Shown: positions 9,536-19,038, counted from the stretch's first letter. The stretch: DNA of 64,000 bases from JAGLOK01 sp023139005 (GCA_030637745.1 DAOWFX010000123.1:1-64000); one strand, 5' to 3'. Notes: a model not told the origin generated them from the letters alone. Made by a program: numbers and translations.

Positions 9536-10558
9536 ATAAATAATTGTTTTGCAAGTGATAACTGTTCAGGGGTTCATTTTAAAATAATGCAAGCATTACA
9601 TGATGTGAACATAGGACATGAAATATCTTACGGAAATGATCAATACACACAAGAAGCACTAGACCTCTTTAAAGAGTTGTTTGGTGCTTTTTCACGTATA
9701 TATTTTGTCTATAACGGAACCGGTGCAAACTCATTAGCTCTTGGTAGTGTCTTGCGCCCTTATAGTGCAGTGATTACACCATCAACCGCTCACGTCAACG
9801 AAGATGAGACAGGGGCTCCTGAGAGATATTCAGGGTGTAAAGTCATTGCCATTGACACAGACGACGGCAAATTGAGACCTGAGCATATAAAACCCTTCAT
9901 ACATTCACAGGGCGTTATGCATCATAGTCAGATAAAGGTTGCATCCATAACAAATCCTACTGAAGTCGGAACGCTCTATTCTCCGCAGGAAATAAGAGTA
10001 CTATCAGAATATCTACACGAACATGATATACTCTTACACATGGATGGTGCTCGTCTTGCAAACGCTGCTATAGCACTGGATCTTGGGTTTTGTGAAATTA
10101 CTAAAGATTGTGGTGTTGATATCTTATCATTTGGTGCAACAAAAAATGGATTGATGTTTGGTGAGGCCGTTGTCTTCTTAAATGAAAATTTGGGCGAAGA
10201 CTTTATGTATATCAGGAAAAACGGAACACAGCTTCATTCTAAGATGCGATATATTTCCTGTCAATTTGCTACATATTTGAAAGATGATTTGTGGAAGAAG
10301 AACGCAACACATGCAAACACAATGGCAAGAAGACTATATGATGGATTTTCTTCATTAGAGGGTATTACGTTGTTACATGAAACGGAATGCAACTCTGTTT
10401 TTGCAGTTATTTCAAATAATATTATGGAGCGTATTCAGAAAGAATACTTATTTTATAATATTCATAGAAGTGATGAGCAAATCGTCTCAAGGTTTATGTG
10501 CTCTTTTGATACAAAAGAGGAAGAAATTGATCGACTTGTTGAATTAGCAAGGTCATAA
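9533..10558 (+). CDS. ltaE: Low-specificity L-threonine aldolase
   Basis: 341-residue PLP enzyme of the beta-eliminating lyase family that cleaves threonine/allo-threonine to glycine and acetaldehyde. Family marks: GNDQYTQEAL near the N-terminus, TAHVNEDETGAPE, the conserved HMDGARLANAAIAL, and SFGATKNG with the PLP lysine at Lys204. Length is normal. Read in the same direction as the two-component genes, 31 bp after the kinase, with its initiation site in a hairpin. The 3' end overlaps the opposing acyltransferase gene by 6 bp. Confidence 0.93.
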   Translation: MINNCFASDNCSGVHFKIMQALHDVNIGHEISYGNDQYTQEALDLFKELFGAFSRIYFVYNGTGANSLALGSVLRPYSAVITPSTAHVNEDETGAPERYSGCKVIAIDTDDGKLRPEHIKPFIHSQGVMHHSQIKVASITNPTEVGTLYSPQEIRVLSEYLHEHDILLHMDGARLANAAIALDLGFCEITKDCGVDILSFGATKNGLMFGEAVVFLNENLGEDFMYIRKNGTQLHSKMRYISCQFATYLKDDLWKKNATHANTMARRLYDGFSSLEGITLLHETECNSVFAVISNNIMERIQKEYLFYNIHRSDEQIVSRFMCSFDTKEEEIDRLVELARS

Positions 10559-11791
10559 TGATCTTTTTCGCGTAGTTATACTTTTTACAATCCTTGGTTT
10601 TTCACGCAATAAAATTGGAATTAATTTTCCTTCGTATAGCCACGTAACAAGCCAAGCAAATAGAATCGAGATTGTAAAGCTTATTAAAGTGAATAGATAT
10701 TGCCATTGAACATCACCCGCCATATTTGGGTATTCAAATTGAGAATACGGAAAGTTCCAAGATTTGAGCTTTACTGCTATATATTGATGCCAGATATAGT
10801 AATTGAAAGATATTGATGATAAAAATACCATAACCCTATTTGAGTATATCTTCCGATACCATTTCATTGCATATGAGGTACTCAATATGAATAGAAGAAA
10901 TACAAACGCAATCCATGAACGATTGATTCCTTGCCAGTGCTGCAAATTTACATTTCCCGAAATCCCAGCGAGGTCACGCATTGCAAAGTAGAGGACAATG
11001 AGTGATCCAATTGAAAGAATAGTAGAAAGTGGTGACCATATTTGGTACTTGATTTTATTGATTGCAACATATGCATACGCACCAAATATTCCGATGGCTA
11101 TCACATCAAAAAACGCAGGCAATTGATTGATGAACATTGCAGGTGCATCAGCATTGTTAACAAGAAGCACACGAAATAACGTTCCAATCGCACACATGAC
11201 AAGGAAAGTTCCGGTCGGGAATTTCTTAAACGCTTTGATAATAATCGGAAATAGAATATAGAACTGAATCAGTATCGCAACCGTCCATAACACAACATTA
11301 AGTTTCGTCCCGATATATGTATCAACAAAAAACGTTTGTGTGAAGGTTAAATGCGTCAATAAGTCTTTAAGAATCGCCCCAATACTCGCAAATTCTTGTG
11401 AAAAAAGTGCAATGTATAAGCAAATCAAAACACTGAATATATAAGATGGTAAAATTCTTCTTGCTCTTCTTTTGTAAAATTCACTTGTACTAATGGTTTT
11501 ATCACCAGATATCATTTGTCTCGCGTGGGGAAGAAATAATTGGAATGCAGAAAGTAAGATAAACATATCCACCCATAAATAGCCGGCACGTGCCAAGGGA
11601 ACAAGTAAATAGCGGGAACTACCAAATGAAATATATGGCATTAACCAAGATTGTTGCCATATATGAAACCAAGAAATGAGTCCAATTGCAAGCACACGAA
11701 TACCATCAAGCACATCGACACGCTTGTTGGATATAGCATCTTTTTGTAGGTACTGTTTTATTTTATCTATCATTATAATTTGTAATTCCAT
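10553..11791 (-). CDS. Acyltransferase family 3 membrane protein
   Basis: 412-residue integral membrane protein of the acyltransferase_3 (OafA/YrhL-like) family, with about ten membrane helices. The N-terminal family pattern is DVLDGIRVLAIGLISWFHIWQQ, with the conserved His, followed by DMFILLSAFQLF and RRARRILPSYIFS. Such proteins transfer acyl groups to exported sugars or wall polymers. No typical signal for a C-terminal SGNH domain is seen, so it is the membrane-only form. Start uncertain: ATG 11791 lies only 15 nt from a TATAAT at 11806-11811 and has no clear Shine-Dalgarno; ATG 11773 is an alternative. Confidence 0.85.
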   Translation of the reverse strand: MELQIIMIDKIKQYLQKDAISNKRVDVLDGIRVLAIGLISWFHIWQQSWLMPYISFGSSRYLLVPLARAGYLWVDMFILLSAFQLFLPHARQMISGDKTISTSEFYKRRARRILPSYIFSVLICLYIALFSQEFASIGAILKDLLTHLTFTQTFFVDTYIGTKLNVVLWTVAILIQFYILFPIIIKAFKKFPTGTFLVMCAIGTLFRVLLVNNADAPAMFINQLPAFFDVIAIGIFGAYAYVAINKIKYQIWSPLSTILSIGSLIVLYFAMRDLAGISGNVNLQHWQGINRSWIAFVFLLFILSTSYAMKWYRKIYSNRVMVFLSSISFNYYIWHQYIAVKLKSWNFPYSQFEYPNMAGDVQWQYLFTLISFTISILFAWLVTWLYEGKLIPILLREKPRIVKSITTRKRSL

Positions 11792-11814
11792 ATTATTTTA
11801 TTGCTATTATATCA

Positions 11815-11841
11815 AAAACTATGTAGGAATAACATAGTTTT
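11815..11841. repeat. 10-bp inverted repeat between divergent promoters
   Basis: AAAACTATGT (11815-11824) and ACATAGTTTT (11832-11841) pair perfectly with a 7-nt loop, in the divergent region between the acyltransferase and zinc-ribbon genes and next to the minus-strand TATAAT at 11806-11811. The plus-strand right arm runs into six T, so it also looks like a terminator, but no plus-strand gene ends near. It may be an operator or a 5' leader hairpin. Confidence 0.5.
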
Positions 11842-11898
11842 TTGTTGAATACAACATGCTATAATGATAACATATCAATGATAGAAATGGAGGGAAAT

Positions 11899-12225
11899 AT
11901 GAAGAAATGTAGTCATTGTGATCGAGAGAACATGAGTGATGCAAAGTTTTGCCAGTACTGCGGTACAGATATTAATACGAAAGTTGTGCAAAGCAGCATA
12001 GAAGATACAAAGATTGATCAAGGGTTTCAAGCACCGGCATTACCTGAAAACAATGTTTTTTCGCAAAACTTCAAGAACCCATCTTCGTCACCACCTCCTA
12101 CGAATAAGGGCTTAGCGTGGCTAATACTTTCTTCAATACTAGCCTTAACTATTATTACAGTTCTGATATTTACATTCTCATATGATTTTGGAAAGCTTGC
12201 AGAAACATTCAATGAGTTTTACTGA
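11899..12225 (+). CDS. Zinc-ribbon single-pass membrane protein
   Basis: About 108 residues. The N-terminal zinc ribbon has two CxxC knuckles (CSHC and CQYC, about residues 3-21). A polar, proline-rich linker follows, then one hydrophobic helix (about 74-96). The start at 11899 is chosen because GGAGGG sits directly before it; an upstream in-frame ATG at 11842 has none. A TATAAT stands near 11873. It is followed with overlap by a DUF2752 gene, a common pairing. Function unknown. Confidence 0.75.
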   Translation: MKKCSHCDRENMSDAKFCQYCGTDINTKVVQSSIEDTKIDQGFQAPALPENNVFSQNFKNPSSSPPPTNKGLAWLILSSILALTIITVLIFTFSYDFGKLAETFNEFY

Positions 12226-12625
12226 TAAATTAAATAAGAAAATCAAAATTGGCATCGTTATAATCTTTCCATTGGTTGTGGTTCTTCTAATGATTTATGT
12301 CAAGTACTTCTATAAAGCGGGATATGGAACAGAGTGTTTTACGTATAGATATTTAGGAATCTATTGTATGGGATGCGGATCTACAAGGCAATTACATTAT
12401 TTACTCAATGGAGATATTAAAACAGCAATTAATTATAATGTTGGAGCGGTTATTATTTATCCCACATTTATATATCTTTATTATTTGATTGTACGATGGG
12501 GAGTACAAGACAAAGAAATTACAACAAAACAAGCATATATACTAGCAATATTGGCTGGTATTTTGTTATTATATATGATACTAAGAAATATACCATTAAG
12601 TGTTTTTGAAATATTAAGACCATAA
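12212..12625 (+). CDS. DUF2752 membrane protein
   Basis: About 137 residues from the ATG at 12212, overlapping the zinc-ribbon gene by 14 bp. The DUF2752 signature is clear: a Cys (TECFTYRYLGIYC) followed by MGCGSTRQ and a GDIKTAINYN segment, with three hydrophobic helices. The family is uncharacterised and often sits beside small zinc-ribbon or CD225-type membrane proteins, as here. Confidence 0.82.
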   Translation: MSFTDKLNKKIKIGIVIIFPLVVVLLMIYVKYFYKAGYGTECFTYRYLGIYCMGCGSTRQLHYLLNGDIKTAINYNVGAVIIYPTFIYLYYLIVRWGVQDKEITTKQAYILAILAGILLLYMILRNIPLSVFEILRP

Positions 12626-12650
12626 AAATAATAAGAAGATTAGGGAATTT

Positions 12651-14363
12651 GTGAAGAAGAATATTATAAAAATTTTAATAGTAAGCAGCGTAGCAGCAGT
12701 AGCATTGGGAATCATTGGTGCAGTTGTGATTCCTATGTATCCCAAAATACCGAGTGAATTGCAGGATGCAAAGAGCATATCTGCATCCAGTATAATCAAC
12801 AAACCTTTTTTGCATGAAAGCATTCGTGATCAAAATGTAACAAGCAAAGAAATTCAATTTGACCCAATGAGTTTGATTGATGCAACTTTTGATATTTATA
12901 CACCAATTGCTAGTGTTGGTGTTACAACAGTGCCCAAAGACTCCTATATCTATAAGGAGATGTCACCCGGTGAAGCTATAATGTACAGACAAAACATGGG
13001 AAATGGCTATCATAAAGTACAGGATATTGATGGGAAAGTATATTATATAAATGATGACGATATGAAAAACAATATGAGTTTCATCGAAAGAAAGCCCAGT
13101 GCTATTGTTAATATGCAGGAGATACCCGAAGGTAGTGTTGCATATGTTGTTAAGTATGATGGAGATCGTGTACTTCGTTTTACAAAGAAATTGATGTTAG
13201 AGGATAATGTTGCAGAAATCATGCCAATTGGAGAAATCGTTTACAAAGTACGGGACTACGAACAAATATTTTTTATTGTAGCAGAAGATGGTAGGTCAGG
13301 ATATATGAACTCACAATGTCTTGAGATACTAGAGCCTGAGGAGAGTCCATATGATATTGTGACAGCAGATGATAGCACTTATGATTATAACGAAATGCTT
13401 GATGATATAGTTCTCTTGACCAAGAGATACACTGATGATTTAAAAGTTGTTGAAGTGGGTTATTCAACACTTGGAAACGCAATACCTGTGTTACTATTGG
13501 GGGATGAGAACGCAGAAATCAAGATCTTGTTTCAAGCATCTATTCATGCACGGGAATATGCCTCCACACCAACACTGATGAAGCAATTAGAGGTTATGTT
13601 GTATCACTTAGACCAACCCAATTCAAGTGGAACGACATATCGACATGTATTAGATCAAGTAGCGTACTATATTATGCCGATGACCAATCCTGATGGTGTG
13701 CTCCTCAGTCAGATAGGAACCATTTCTATAGAAGATGAGGAAACCAGAAGTGATGTTTTGGATATACGAGATAGCATTGTAGAGAATAAAGATTCAACAA
13801 CATATAAGTATTATTTTGAACAATGGAAGGGGAACATCAACGGGGTGGATTTGAATCGCAACTTTGATGCAAACTGGGATAAGGTACACGATTCTCTGAG
13901 TAAACCCTCAAATAATGGGTATAAAGGTCCTAGCATTTTTAGTGAAATAGAAGCACAGTTCATAAAGAAATATGTAGACAAGCAAGATGTCAAGGTAACA
14001 GTCAGTTATCATACAGCAGGAAATATGATTTTCTGGTGGTATTTCCAAGATGGTATATTCTATGATATATGTTATGATCTTGCAAAGATAGTAAGGAAAG
14101 CATCTCGTTATCAGATTATGAGCAAAGCACAGTCAAGGTACTCCCATGGTGGCGTAAAAGATTATGGTGTAATGATTGGGAAACCTTCGATAACTTATGA
14201 AATAGGGAAGTACTCAAGCCCGATACCACCATTTAGTGTGACTCGCGCTGCAAAGCTAACGAAGGTAATTCCTATTATTGGTGAATGGTTGATAGATGAG
14301 ATTAATGATCAAGCATTATGGCTTGAAGATAATCTATTTGTTAATGTAAAAGAAAGAGACTAG
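12651..14363 (+). CDS. M14-family zinc carboxypeptidase, membrane anchored or secreted
   Basis: 570 residues from a GTG start. An N-terminal signal/anchor (residues about 5-28) is followed by two SH3-like segments (about 75-110 and 150-225) and an M14 peptidase domain. Zinc ligands are His299 and Glu302 (HAREYAS) and His454 (VSYHTAG); the catalytic Glu is Glu517 (ITYEIG); VDLNRNFDANW carries the substrate-binding Asn-Arg. All key residues are present, so it is probably active outside the membrane on wall peptides or oligopeptides. The last gene of this group ends 8 bp before lactate permease. Confidence 0.9.
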   Translation: MKKNIIKILIVSSVAAVALGIIGAVVIPMYPKIPSELQDAKSISASSIINKPFLHESIRDQNVTSKEIQFDPMSLIDATFDIYTPIASVGVTTVPKDSYIYKEMSPGEAIMYRQNMGNGYHKVQDIDGKVYYINDDDMKNNMSFIERKPSAIVNMQEIPEGSVAYVVKYDGDRVLRFTKKLMLEDNVAEIMPIGEIVYKVRDYEQIFFIVAEDGRSGYMNSQCLEILEPEESPYDIVTADDSTYDYNEMLDDIVLLTKRYTDDLKVVEVGYSTLGNAIPVLLLGDENAEIKILFQASIHAREYASTPTLMKQLEVMLYHLDQPNSSGTTYRHVLDQVAYYIMPMTNPDGVLLSQIGTISIEDEETRSDVLDIRDSIVENKDSTTYKYYFEQWKGNINGVDLNRNFDANWDKVHDSLSKPSNNGYKGPSIFSEIEAQFIKKYVDKQDVKVTVSYHTAGNMIFWWYFQDGIFYDICYDLAKIVRKASRYQIMSKAQSRYSHGGVKDYGVMIGKPSITYEIGKYSSPIPPFSVTRAAKLTKVIPIIGEWLIDEINDQALWLEDNLFVNVKERD

Positions 14364-14371
14364 GTGAAACG

Positions 14372-15979
14372 ATGTATGCGATAATTGCAGTAATACCTAT
14401 ATTACTGGCTGTCATATTAATGGCAATATTCAACCAGAGTGCAAAGAAGGCGCTTCCTATTGCGTGGATTTCAGTACTGTTTATCGGTCTGTTTGTTTGG
14501 AAAATTTCGCTTTCTGATATTCTTGCATATTCAGTGTTTGGAATGTTCAAAGCTATTGACTTATTGCTCATTATATTTGGTGCAATTCTAATATTAAATA
14601 CTTTAAAGCAGTCCGGAGCAATGGCCTCTATTAGTCAAGGGTTTTATGGACTGTCGACAGATCGACGTGTGCAAGCGGTAATTATTGGCTGGATGTTTGG
14701 TGCATTTATAGAGGGAGCTGCAGGCTTTGGAACTCCTGCTGCACTTGCTGCGCCGTTGCTTGTAGGACTTGGATTTCCCCCACTTGCAGCTGCAATGTCA
14801 ACATTAGTATTCAACACATCTCCTGTAGCATTTGGAGCTGTAGGGACGCCCACTCTTGCAGCGATTGCACAAGTTGAGCCGTATCTTGCAAGTGGAGAGA
14901 TAATAAACTTTGGGCAACAACTCACAAGATGGGTAGCAGGACTACATGGAGTTGTAGGCCTCTTTATGCCGCTTGTCGGACTGATGATGATTACGTTCTT
15001 TTTTGGAGAGAAAAAATCTATAAAACCAGCACTTAAAGCAGCACCATTTGCATTTTTTGCAGGCATTTGTTTTGTAGTACCTATGAATGTATTTGCGTGG
15101 TTCATGGGACCGGAGCTAGCGAGTATGTTGGCTGGTTTTTTAGGATTGATATTGGTTGTTCTTGCAGCAAAAAAAAGGTTTTTAACACCGAAAGATAATT
15201 GGGATTTTGGAGAAAAGCATAAAATAAAGATGTTGCAAAAAGACCAAACAGCAACCATGTCTATGAAACGCGCATGGCTACCATATATCTTGATTGCAGG
15301 ATTACTTGTCATTACAAGACTACCACAACTCCCGTTCTTGCAATGGATAAAGTCAGTACAATTTATCGTCCCAAATATTCTTAACTCAGGACTGGACTAT
15401 CAGATGAAACCGTTATTTATTCCGGGAGTTATGCCATTCATGTTTGTTGCAGTACTCACAATATTCATGCATAAGATGAAAAAAAAGCAAGTACAAAAAG
15501 CATGGAGTGATACTGTCAATCAAATCGCTGGAGCAGCAGTTGCTCTGATTTTTGGAGTTGCAGTTGTGCAAGTCATGCTAAACTCTGGAAATAATACATC
15601 AGGAATGGATTCAATGCTAACAACCATGGCGAAAGCGCTTGCTGATATCAGCGGTGCAGCGTATCCAATTTTCTCACCATTTTTGGGCATGTTGGGAGCA
15701 TTTATTTCAGGATCGAACACAGTATCAAACATACTCTTTACATCTCTTCAATATGAAACAGCAAACATGTTGGGACTATCCAGCGTACTCATTGTTTCCT
15801 TACAAGTATTGGGCGGTGGAATAGGGAATATGATTTGTGTCAATAATGTTGTTGCAGTTTGTGCAACAGTGGATATAACAGGAAAAGAAGGAATGCTAAT
15901 AAAGCGAAACATAATTCCGAGTTTGGCATATGCACTTATTGCAGGTATAATTGTATCTATAGTAATAGCGTTTCAATAG
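14372..15979 (+). CDS. lctP: L-lactate permease (LctP family)
   Basis: 535-residue polytopic transporter of the lactate permease family, moving lactate or glycolate with protons. Conserved segments: FIEGAAGFGTPAALAAPLLVGLGFPPL (about 110-136), FNTSPVAFGAVGTP, and near the C-terminus SGSNTVSNILF and GGGIGNMICVNNVVAVCATV. Length is typical. No lactate dehydrogenase lies beside it, so direction (import or export) is not shown. Start ATG 14372 follows the peptidase stop by 8 bp, so it is probably cotranscribed. Confidence 0.95.
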   Translation: MYAIIAVIPILLAVILMAIFNQSAKKALPIAWISVLFIGLFVWKISLSDILAYSVFGMFKAIDLLLIIFGAILILNTLKQSGAMASISQGFYGLSTDRRVQAVIIGWMFGAFIEGAAGFGTPAALAAPLLVGLGFPPLAAAMSTLVFNTSPVAFGAVGTPTLAAIAQVEPYLASGEIINFGQQLTRWVAGLHGVVGLFMPLVGLMMITFFFGEKKSIKPALKAAPFAFFAGICFVVPMNVFAWFMGPELASMLAGFLGLILVVLAAKKRFLTPKDNWDFGEKHKIKMLQKDQTATMSMKRAWLPYILIAGLLVITRLPQLPFLQWIKSVQFIVPNILNSGLDYQMKPLFIPGVMPFMFVAVLTIFMHKMKKKQVQKAWSDTVNQIAGAAVALIFGVAVVQVMLNSGNNTSGMDSMLTTMAKALADISGAAYPIFSPFLGMLGAFISGSNTVSNILFTSLQYETANMLGLSSVLIVSLQVLGGGIGNMICVNNVVAVCATVDITGKEGMLIKRNIIPSLAYALIAGIIVSIVIAFQ

Positions 15980-16005
15980 CGTAATATTAACAAAGGATGT
16001 TATAA

Positions 16006-16959
16006 ATGAAAAATAGTGAAATAAAACTATCAGTAGTAGTACCGATGTACTTTGAAGAAGCAGTTGTTGAAGAATGCCATAGCAGACTTTCTGCTGTTGT
16101 ATCCGATTATGATTATGAAGTAATTTATGTTAACGATGGTTCGACAGACAATACGCTTCCGATGTTGAAAGATATTGCAAGCAAAAATAATAGAATCAAG
16201 ATTATAAGTTTTTCTCGCAATTTTGGGCATCAAGCTGCAGTTACTGCAGGCGTGAAGTACGCAACAGGTGACTGTATTGTTATCATCGATGCGGACTTGC
16301 AAGATCCACCAGAGATTATACCCGATATGATAAATCTATGGCAAGAAGGCTACGAAGTTGTGTATGCAAAGCGCAAAAAGAGAAAAGGGGAATCATTTTT
16401 CAAACGACTCACAGCAAAAGCATTTTACAGAATTCTAGGTTCGCTCACTGATACAAAGATTCCAAACGATACAGGTGACTTCAGATTGATCGATAGAAAG
16501 GTTGCTAATGCATTCAAACAAATGGGTGAACACAATCGCTTTATTCGCGGCATGGTTGCATGGCTCGGATTCAAGCAGATTCCCATCGAATATGTGCGCG
16601 ATGTGCGATACGCTGGGGAAACAAAGTACCCACTAAAGAAGATGCTGAAGCTTGCGCTTGACGGCATCATGTCGTTTTCAACAAAACCAATTAAATTGGT
16701 AACAAACCTTGGTGCATTAACGTTACTCTTTTCTTTTGGGATAATAGTATATGTCCTAATCAGTAAGTTCACAGGAAATGCAATCTCCGATGGATGGGCA
16801 TCTACTATGATTGTGATAACGATGTTATCAGGCGTTCAACTCATCTCTCTTGGTGTTGTAGGAGGCTATATCTCTAGGATATACGAGGAATCTAGAAACA
16901 GACCGATTTATTTGATATCAGAGGAAGTAAATATAGAAGAAGAGGCAGATGAAAATTAG
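16006..16959 (+). CDS. GT2 glycosyltransferase, polyprenyl-phosphate type
   Basis: 317-residue family 2 glycosyltransferase of the DPM1/GtrB group. The GT-A domain (1-225) has SVVVPMYFEE, VNDGSTDNT and the DAD metal motif in IDADLQDPPE (about 85-94). Two C-terminal membrane helices (about 229-252 and 264-288) are followed by a GGYISRIYEESRNRPIYLI tail. Such enzymes load a sugar from a nucleotide donor onto undecaprenyl phosphate at the inner membrane face. A downstream GtrA-like flippase is absent. Start has AAAGGATG. Confidence 0.93.
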   Translation: MKNSEIKLSVVVPMYFEEAVVEECHSRLSAVVSDYDYEVIYVNDGSTDNTLPMLKDIASKNNRIKIISFSRNFGHQAAVTAGVKYATGDCIVIIDADLQDPPEIIPDMINLWQEGYEVVYAKRKKRKGESFFKRLTAKAFYRILGSLTDTKIPNDTGDFRLIDRKVANAFKQMGEHNRFIRGMVAWLGFKQIPIEYVRDVRYAGETKYPLKKMLKLALDGIMSFSTKPIKLVTNLGALTLLFSFGIIVYVLISKFTGNAISDGWASTMIVITMLSGVQLISLGVVGGYISRIYEESRNRPIYLISEEVNIEEEADEN

Positions 16960-17076
16960 GTTGGGAAGACAACTAGCACAGTAGATATTATTGAGAGCTT
17001 TGCTTGATCGGATATATAAAATAGTACCCACCAAATTTCTATGCTACGTGTAATAAAACAGAATTGAAGTAATAAA

Positions 17077-17106
17077 AAAGGGGCTGTCTGCTGGGACGGC
17101 CCCTTT
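17077..17106 (-). terminator. Intrinsic terminator after DUF4097 operon
   Basis: 12-bp stem (17077-17088 with 17095-17106, one G-U pair, core GGGGC/GCCCC) and a 6-nt loop. On the minus strand a run of six T follows (17079 down to 17074), so it ends the PadR-DUF1700-DUF4097 operon. The plus-strand side has only TTT, so it is probably weaker for the GT2 gene. Confidence 0.85.
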
Positions 17107-17120
17107 GTATACGCTACATA

Positions 17121-18080
17121 TTAGTTGATAATTGTAAGACTTCCTGATACAGAGTCAATCTCAATTTCTGGAGCGTTTTTATCACCAGTATGTCCTTCGA
17201 AATCCCCACCCTTCTGCCTGACTATAGTCAGTGGAGTATCGCAACGGAAGTTACCTGATAAGGAATCATATCTTACATAGAAGTTATCATTCTTTACTAA
17301 TGTTAACTTCACGCTTCCGGACACTGTGCCAATATTGATGTCTTCTATCTTTTCAACGTCTAAAGTTACATCACCGGAAACAACATCAACTTTAATTGGA
17401 AAAGAGATTCCAGTAAGGTTAACATCAGAAGATACTCCGTCGACATCAACGCTTCCATCAGAGAAATGCCCAGAAACATCACCGGATACTGTACCTACAC
17501 TTAAGCTATTAGCGTGCAATGTATCTGTTACAGTAGTACCGGATACATTTGTAATAGTAATATCTTCAAACATTATATCATCACAATCAAATACTACTTT
17601 TGATGATACGCCTCCCACGGTGAGGTCTTTGAAAAAGCTCTTTGGAATGTGAACATCAAGAGTCAAGTCTGATCTTGAAACACTGCTGTTTTTTGGATAC
17701 TTGACAAAGATTTTTGCTGTACTTCCGGAGTTTGTTACTTCTAGTTCTATTTCACCATTTCTTGAAGTGTAATCCCCATAGAGATTTGCTTCTAATGTAT
17801 CTCCATCAGTTTGGTAAACATTAATGCTGGCAGATATTGCAGATATTGATATTTTTGATTGCTTTCCTATCTCAATAGTCTTAGCAGAATTAATATCATA
17901 ATCTTTTCCGGGTGCTGAATTGAAACCAAAGTCCCAGCTACGATTAAGCCATTTGACGCTCCAACTACTTGGATTATGAAGATCTTTATTATTTACTGCG
18001 ATTGTAGCCACGATTGCTCCAAATATGATAAATACTGCAAGTGCAATTAGTGCTAAATGCCATATTTTAAACTTTTTCAT
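17121..18080 (-). CDS. DUF4097 beta-helix membrane-anchored protein
   Basis: 319 residues: a short cytoplasmic start, one membrane helix (about 8-30) and a long outside domain of repeated beta strands rich in V/S/G/D (repeated VSGDV, VSGTV, VSGSV motifs from about 175 on), typical of the DUF4097 putative-adhesin family. Its start overlaps the DUF1700 stop by 4 bp. In Firmicutes this trio with PadR is thought to respond to envelope conditions; no enzyme motif is seen. Confidence 0.85.
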   Translation of the reverse strand: MKKFKIWHLALIALAVFIIFGAIVATIAVNNKDLHNPSSWSVKWLNRSWDFGFNSAPGKDYDINSAKTIEIGKQSKISISAISASINVYQTDGDTLEANLYGDYTSRNGEIELEVTNSGSTAKIFVKYPKNSSVSRSDLTLDVHIPKSFFKDLTVGGVSSKVVFDCDDIMFEDITITNVSGTTVTDTLHANSLSVGTVSGDVSGHFSDGSVDVDGVSSDVNLTGISFPIKVDVVSGDVTLDVEKIEDINIGTVSGSVKLTLVKNDNFYVRYDSLSGNFRCDTPLTIVRQKGGDFEGHTGDKNAPEIEIDSVSGSLTIIN

Positions 18081-18637
18081 CCTTTTATTCCTCCTACGAT
18101 TATATTATAATGCATCTTTGCAAATCCTACAATAAATCTAATAAAGTATTTGCTCAAGTATGCAAGTCCAATGCTCATTGCAACAGTGAGACCCAATAAA
18201 GCAATAGCTGTCATTATTGCTAAGTAATAGGGTAAAGCAAATGAGAAGATTGCTAGCAATGGAGATATGAACAATGCTAATGCACTTACAAATAGACTCA
18301 ATGGAATTGCCCAGAGTGATATTAGCACTGCAAATAAGCTTGCTACTATCGGAATAACTATCATTGCATCCAATAATAATAATCCCAGACCTACAAATAT
18401 TCCGCGTCCTACGTTTTCAGGGATGCTTGTTTTCTCGCCTTTTTCTGCAGTAGTGAGGTATTGTTGTGCCAATTGCTTTGGATCACCTAACTCTTCTGCT
18501 ACTTGTTCTGCAGTCTTTCCTAAGGATTCTCCATCTTTATAGTGCTCTTCAAAGTCTGCAAGAATTTCTTGACGTGTGCTTAGGTTTAGAGGCATAAGGT
18601 GCCTTTTTAATTGTGTCATAAATATTTGTTTATTCAT
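18077..18637 (-). CDS. DUF1700 / HAAS domain membrane protein
   Basis: 186 residues. The N-terminal soluble helical domain (1-75) has the family pattern LNLSTRQEILADFEEHYKDG and EELGDPKQLAQQY; three or four long hydrophobic helices follow (about 80-175). HAAS domains are signalling modules usually encoded next to PadR regulators and DUF4097 proteins, as here. The start shares one base with the PadR stop, and the 3' end overlaps DUF4097, so all three are translationally coupled. Confidence 0.88.
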   Translation of the reverse strand: MNKQIFMTQLKRHLMPLNLSTRQEILADFEEHYKDGESLGKTAEQVAEELGDPKQLAQQYLTTAEKGEKTSIPENVGRGIFVGLGLLLLDAMIVIPIVASLFAVLISLWAIPLSLFVSALALFISPLLAIFSFALPYYLAIMTAIALLGLTVAMSIGLAYLSKYFIRFIVGFAKMHYNIIVGGIKG

Positions 18638-18954
18638 TATACAGCCTCACTTTCTACAAGGTTTTCTACACTTGTTACGAAAGTCTTCCACTGACCATGC
18701 AGTGAGTCTCTTTCTTTGTCCCCGTTGTCGGTTAGTTTGTAGTACTTTCTTGGGGGCCCCTCGTTACTCTCTCTTAAGTATGTTGTAACGAATCCATCAC
18801 CTTTCAATCTTCGTAAGATTGGATATATTGTACCATCTGAAATATCTATAGTTTCAGATAGAGAGCTTGCAAGCTCATATCCATATCGATCGCCATGACC
18901 AAGTAGTGACAATACGCACAATTCGAGTACCCCTTTTTTGAATTGGATATTCAT
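18637..18954 (-). CDS. PadR-family transcriptional regulator
   Basis: 105-residue winged-helix repressor of the PadR family: KGVLELCVLSLLG, YGYELASSLSE and GTIYPILRRLKGDGFV, then PPRKYYKLTDNG for the wing, and a short C-terminal dimerisation helix. Preceded by AAGGAGGA. PadR proteins usually repress their own operon; repeated TAGTG half-sites upstream (18979-19038) are candidate operators. Confidence 0.93.
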   Translation of the reverse strand: MNIQFKKGVLELCVLSLLGHGDRYGYELASSLSETIDISDGTIYPILRRLKGDGFVTTYLRESNEGPPRKYYKLTDNGDKERDSLHGQWKTFVTSVENLVESEAV

Positions 18955-18978
18955 TTCTTCCTCCTTAATAATAAACAG

Positions 18979-19038
18979 TAGTGAATATTCACAGCTAGTG
19001 AATGATAAACACTACTGGCAATATACACCTAGTGAATT
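18979..19038 (-). promoter_or_regulatory. Candidate PadR operator cluster
   Basis: Upstream of padR: TAGTG at 18979-18983, 18996-19000 and 19030-19034, each followed by AAT. The middle one pairs with CACTA at 19010-19014 over a 9-nt spacer (TAGTG-N9-CACTA). GTGAATATTCAC at 18981-18992 is a perfect 12-bp palindrome. The clustering suggests cooperative autorepression. The sequence differs from the classical ATGT-N8-ACAT PadR box, so this is inference. Confidence 0.5.

Noticed and set aside
14644..15312. Minus-strand ORF of 222 aa inside lactate permease
   Set aside because: Low-complexity translation antisense to a strongly conserved gene, so a shadow.
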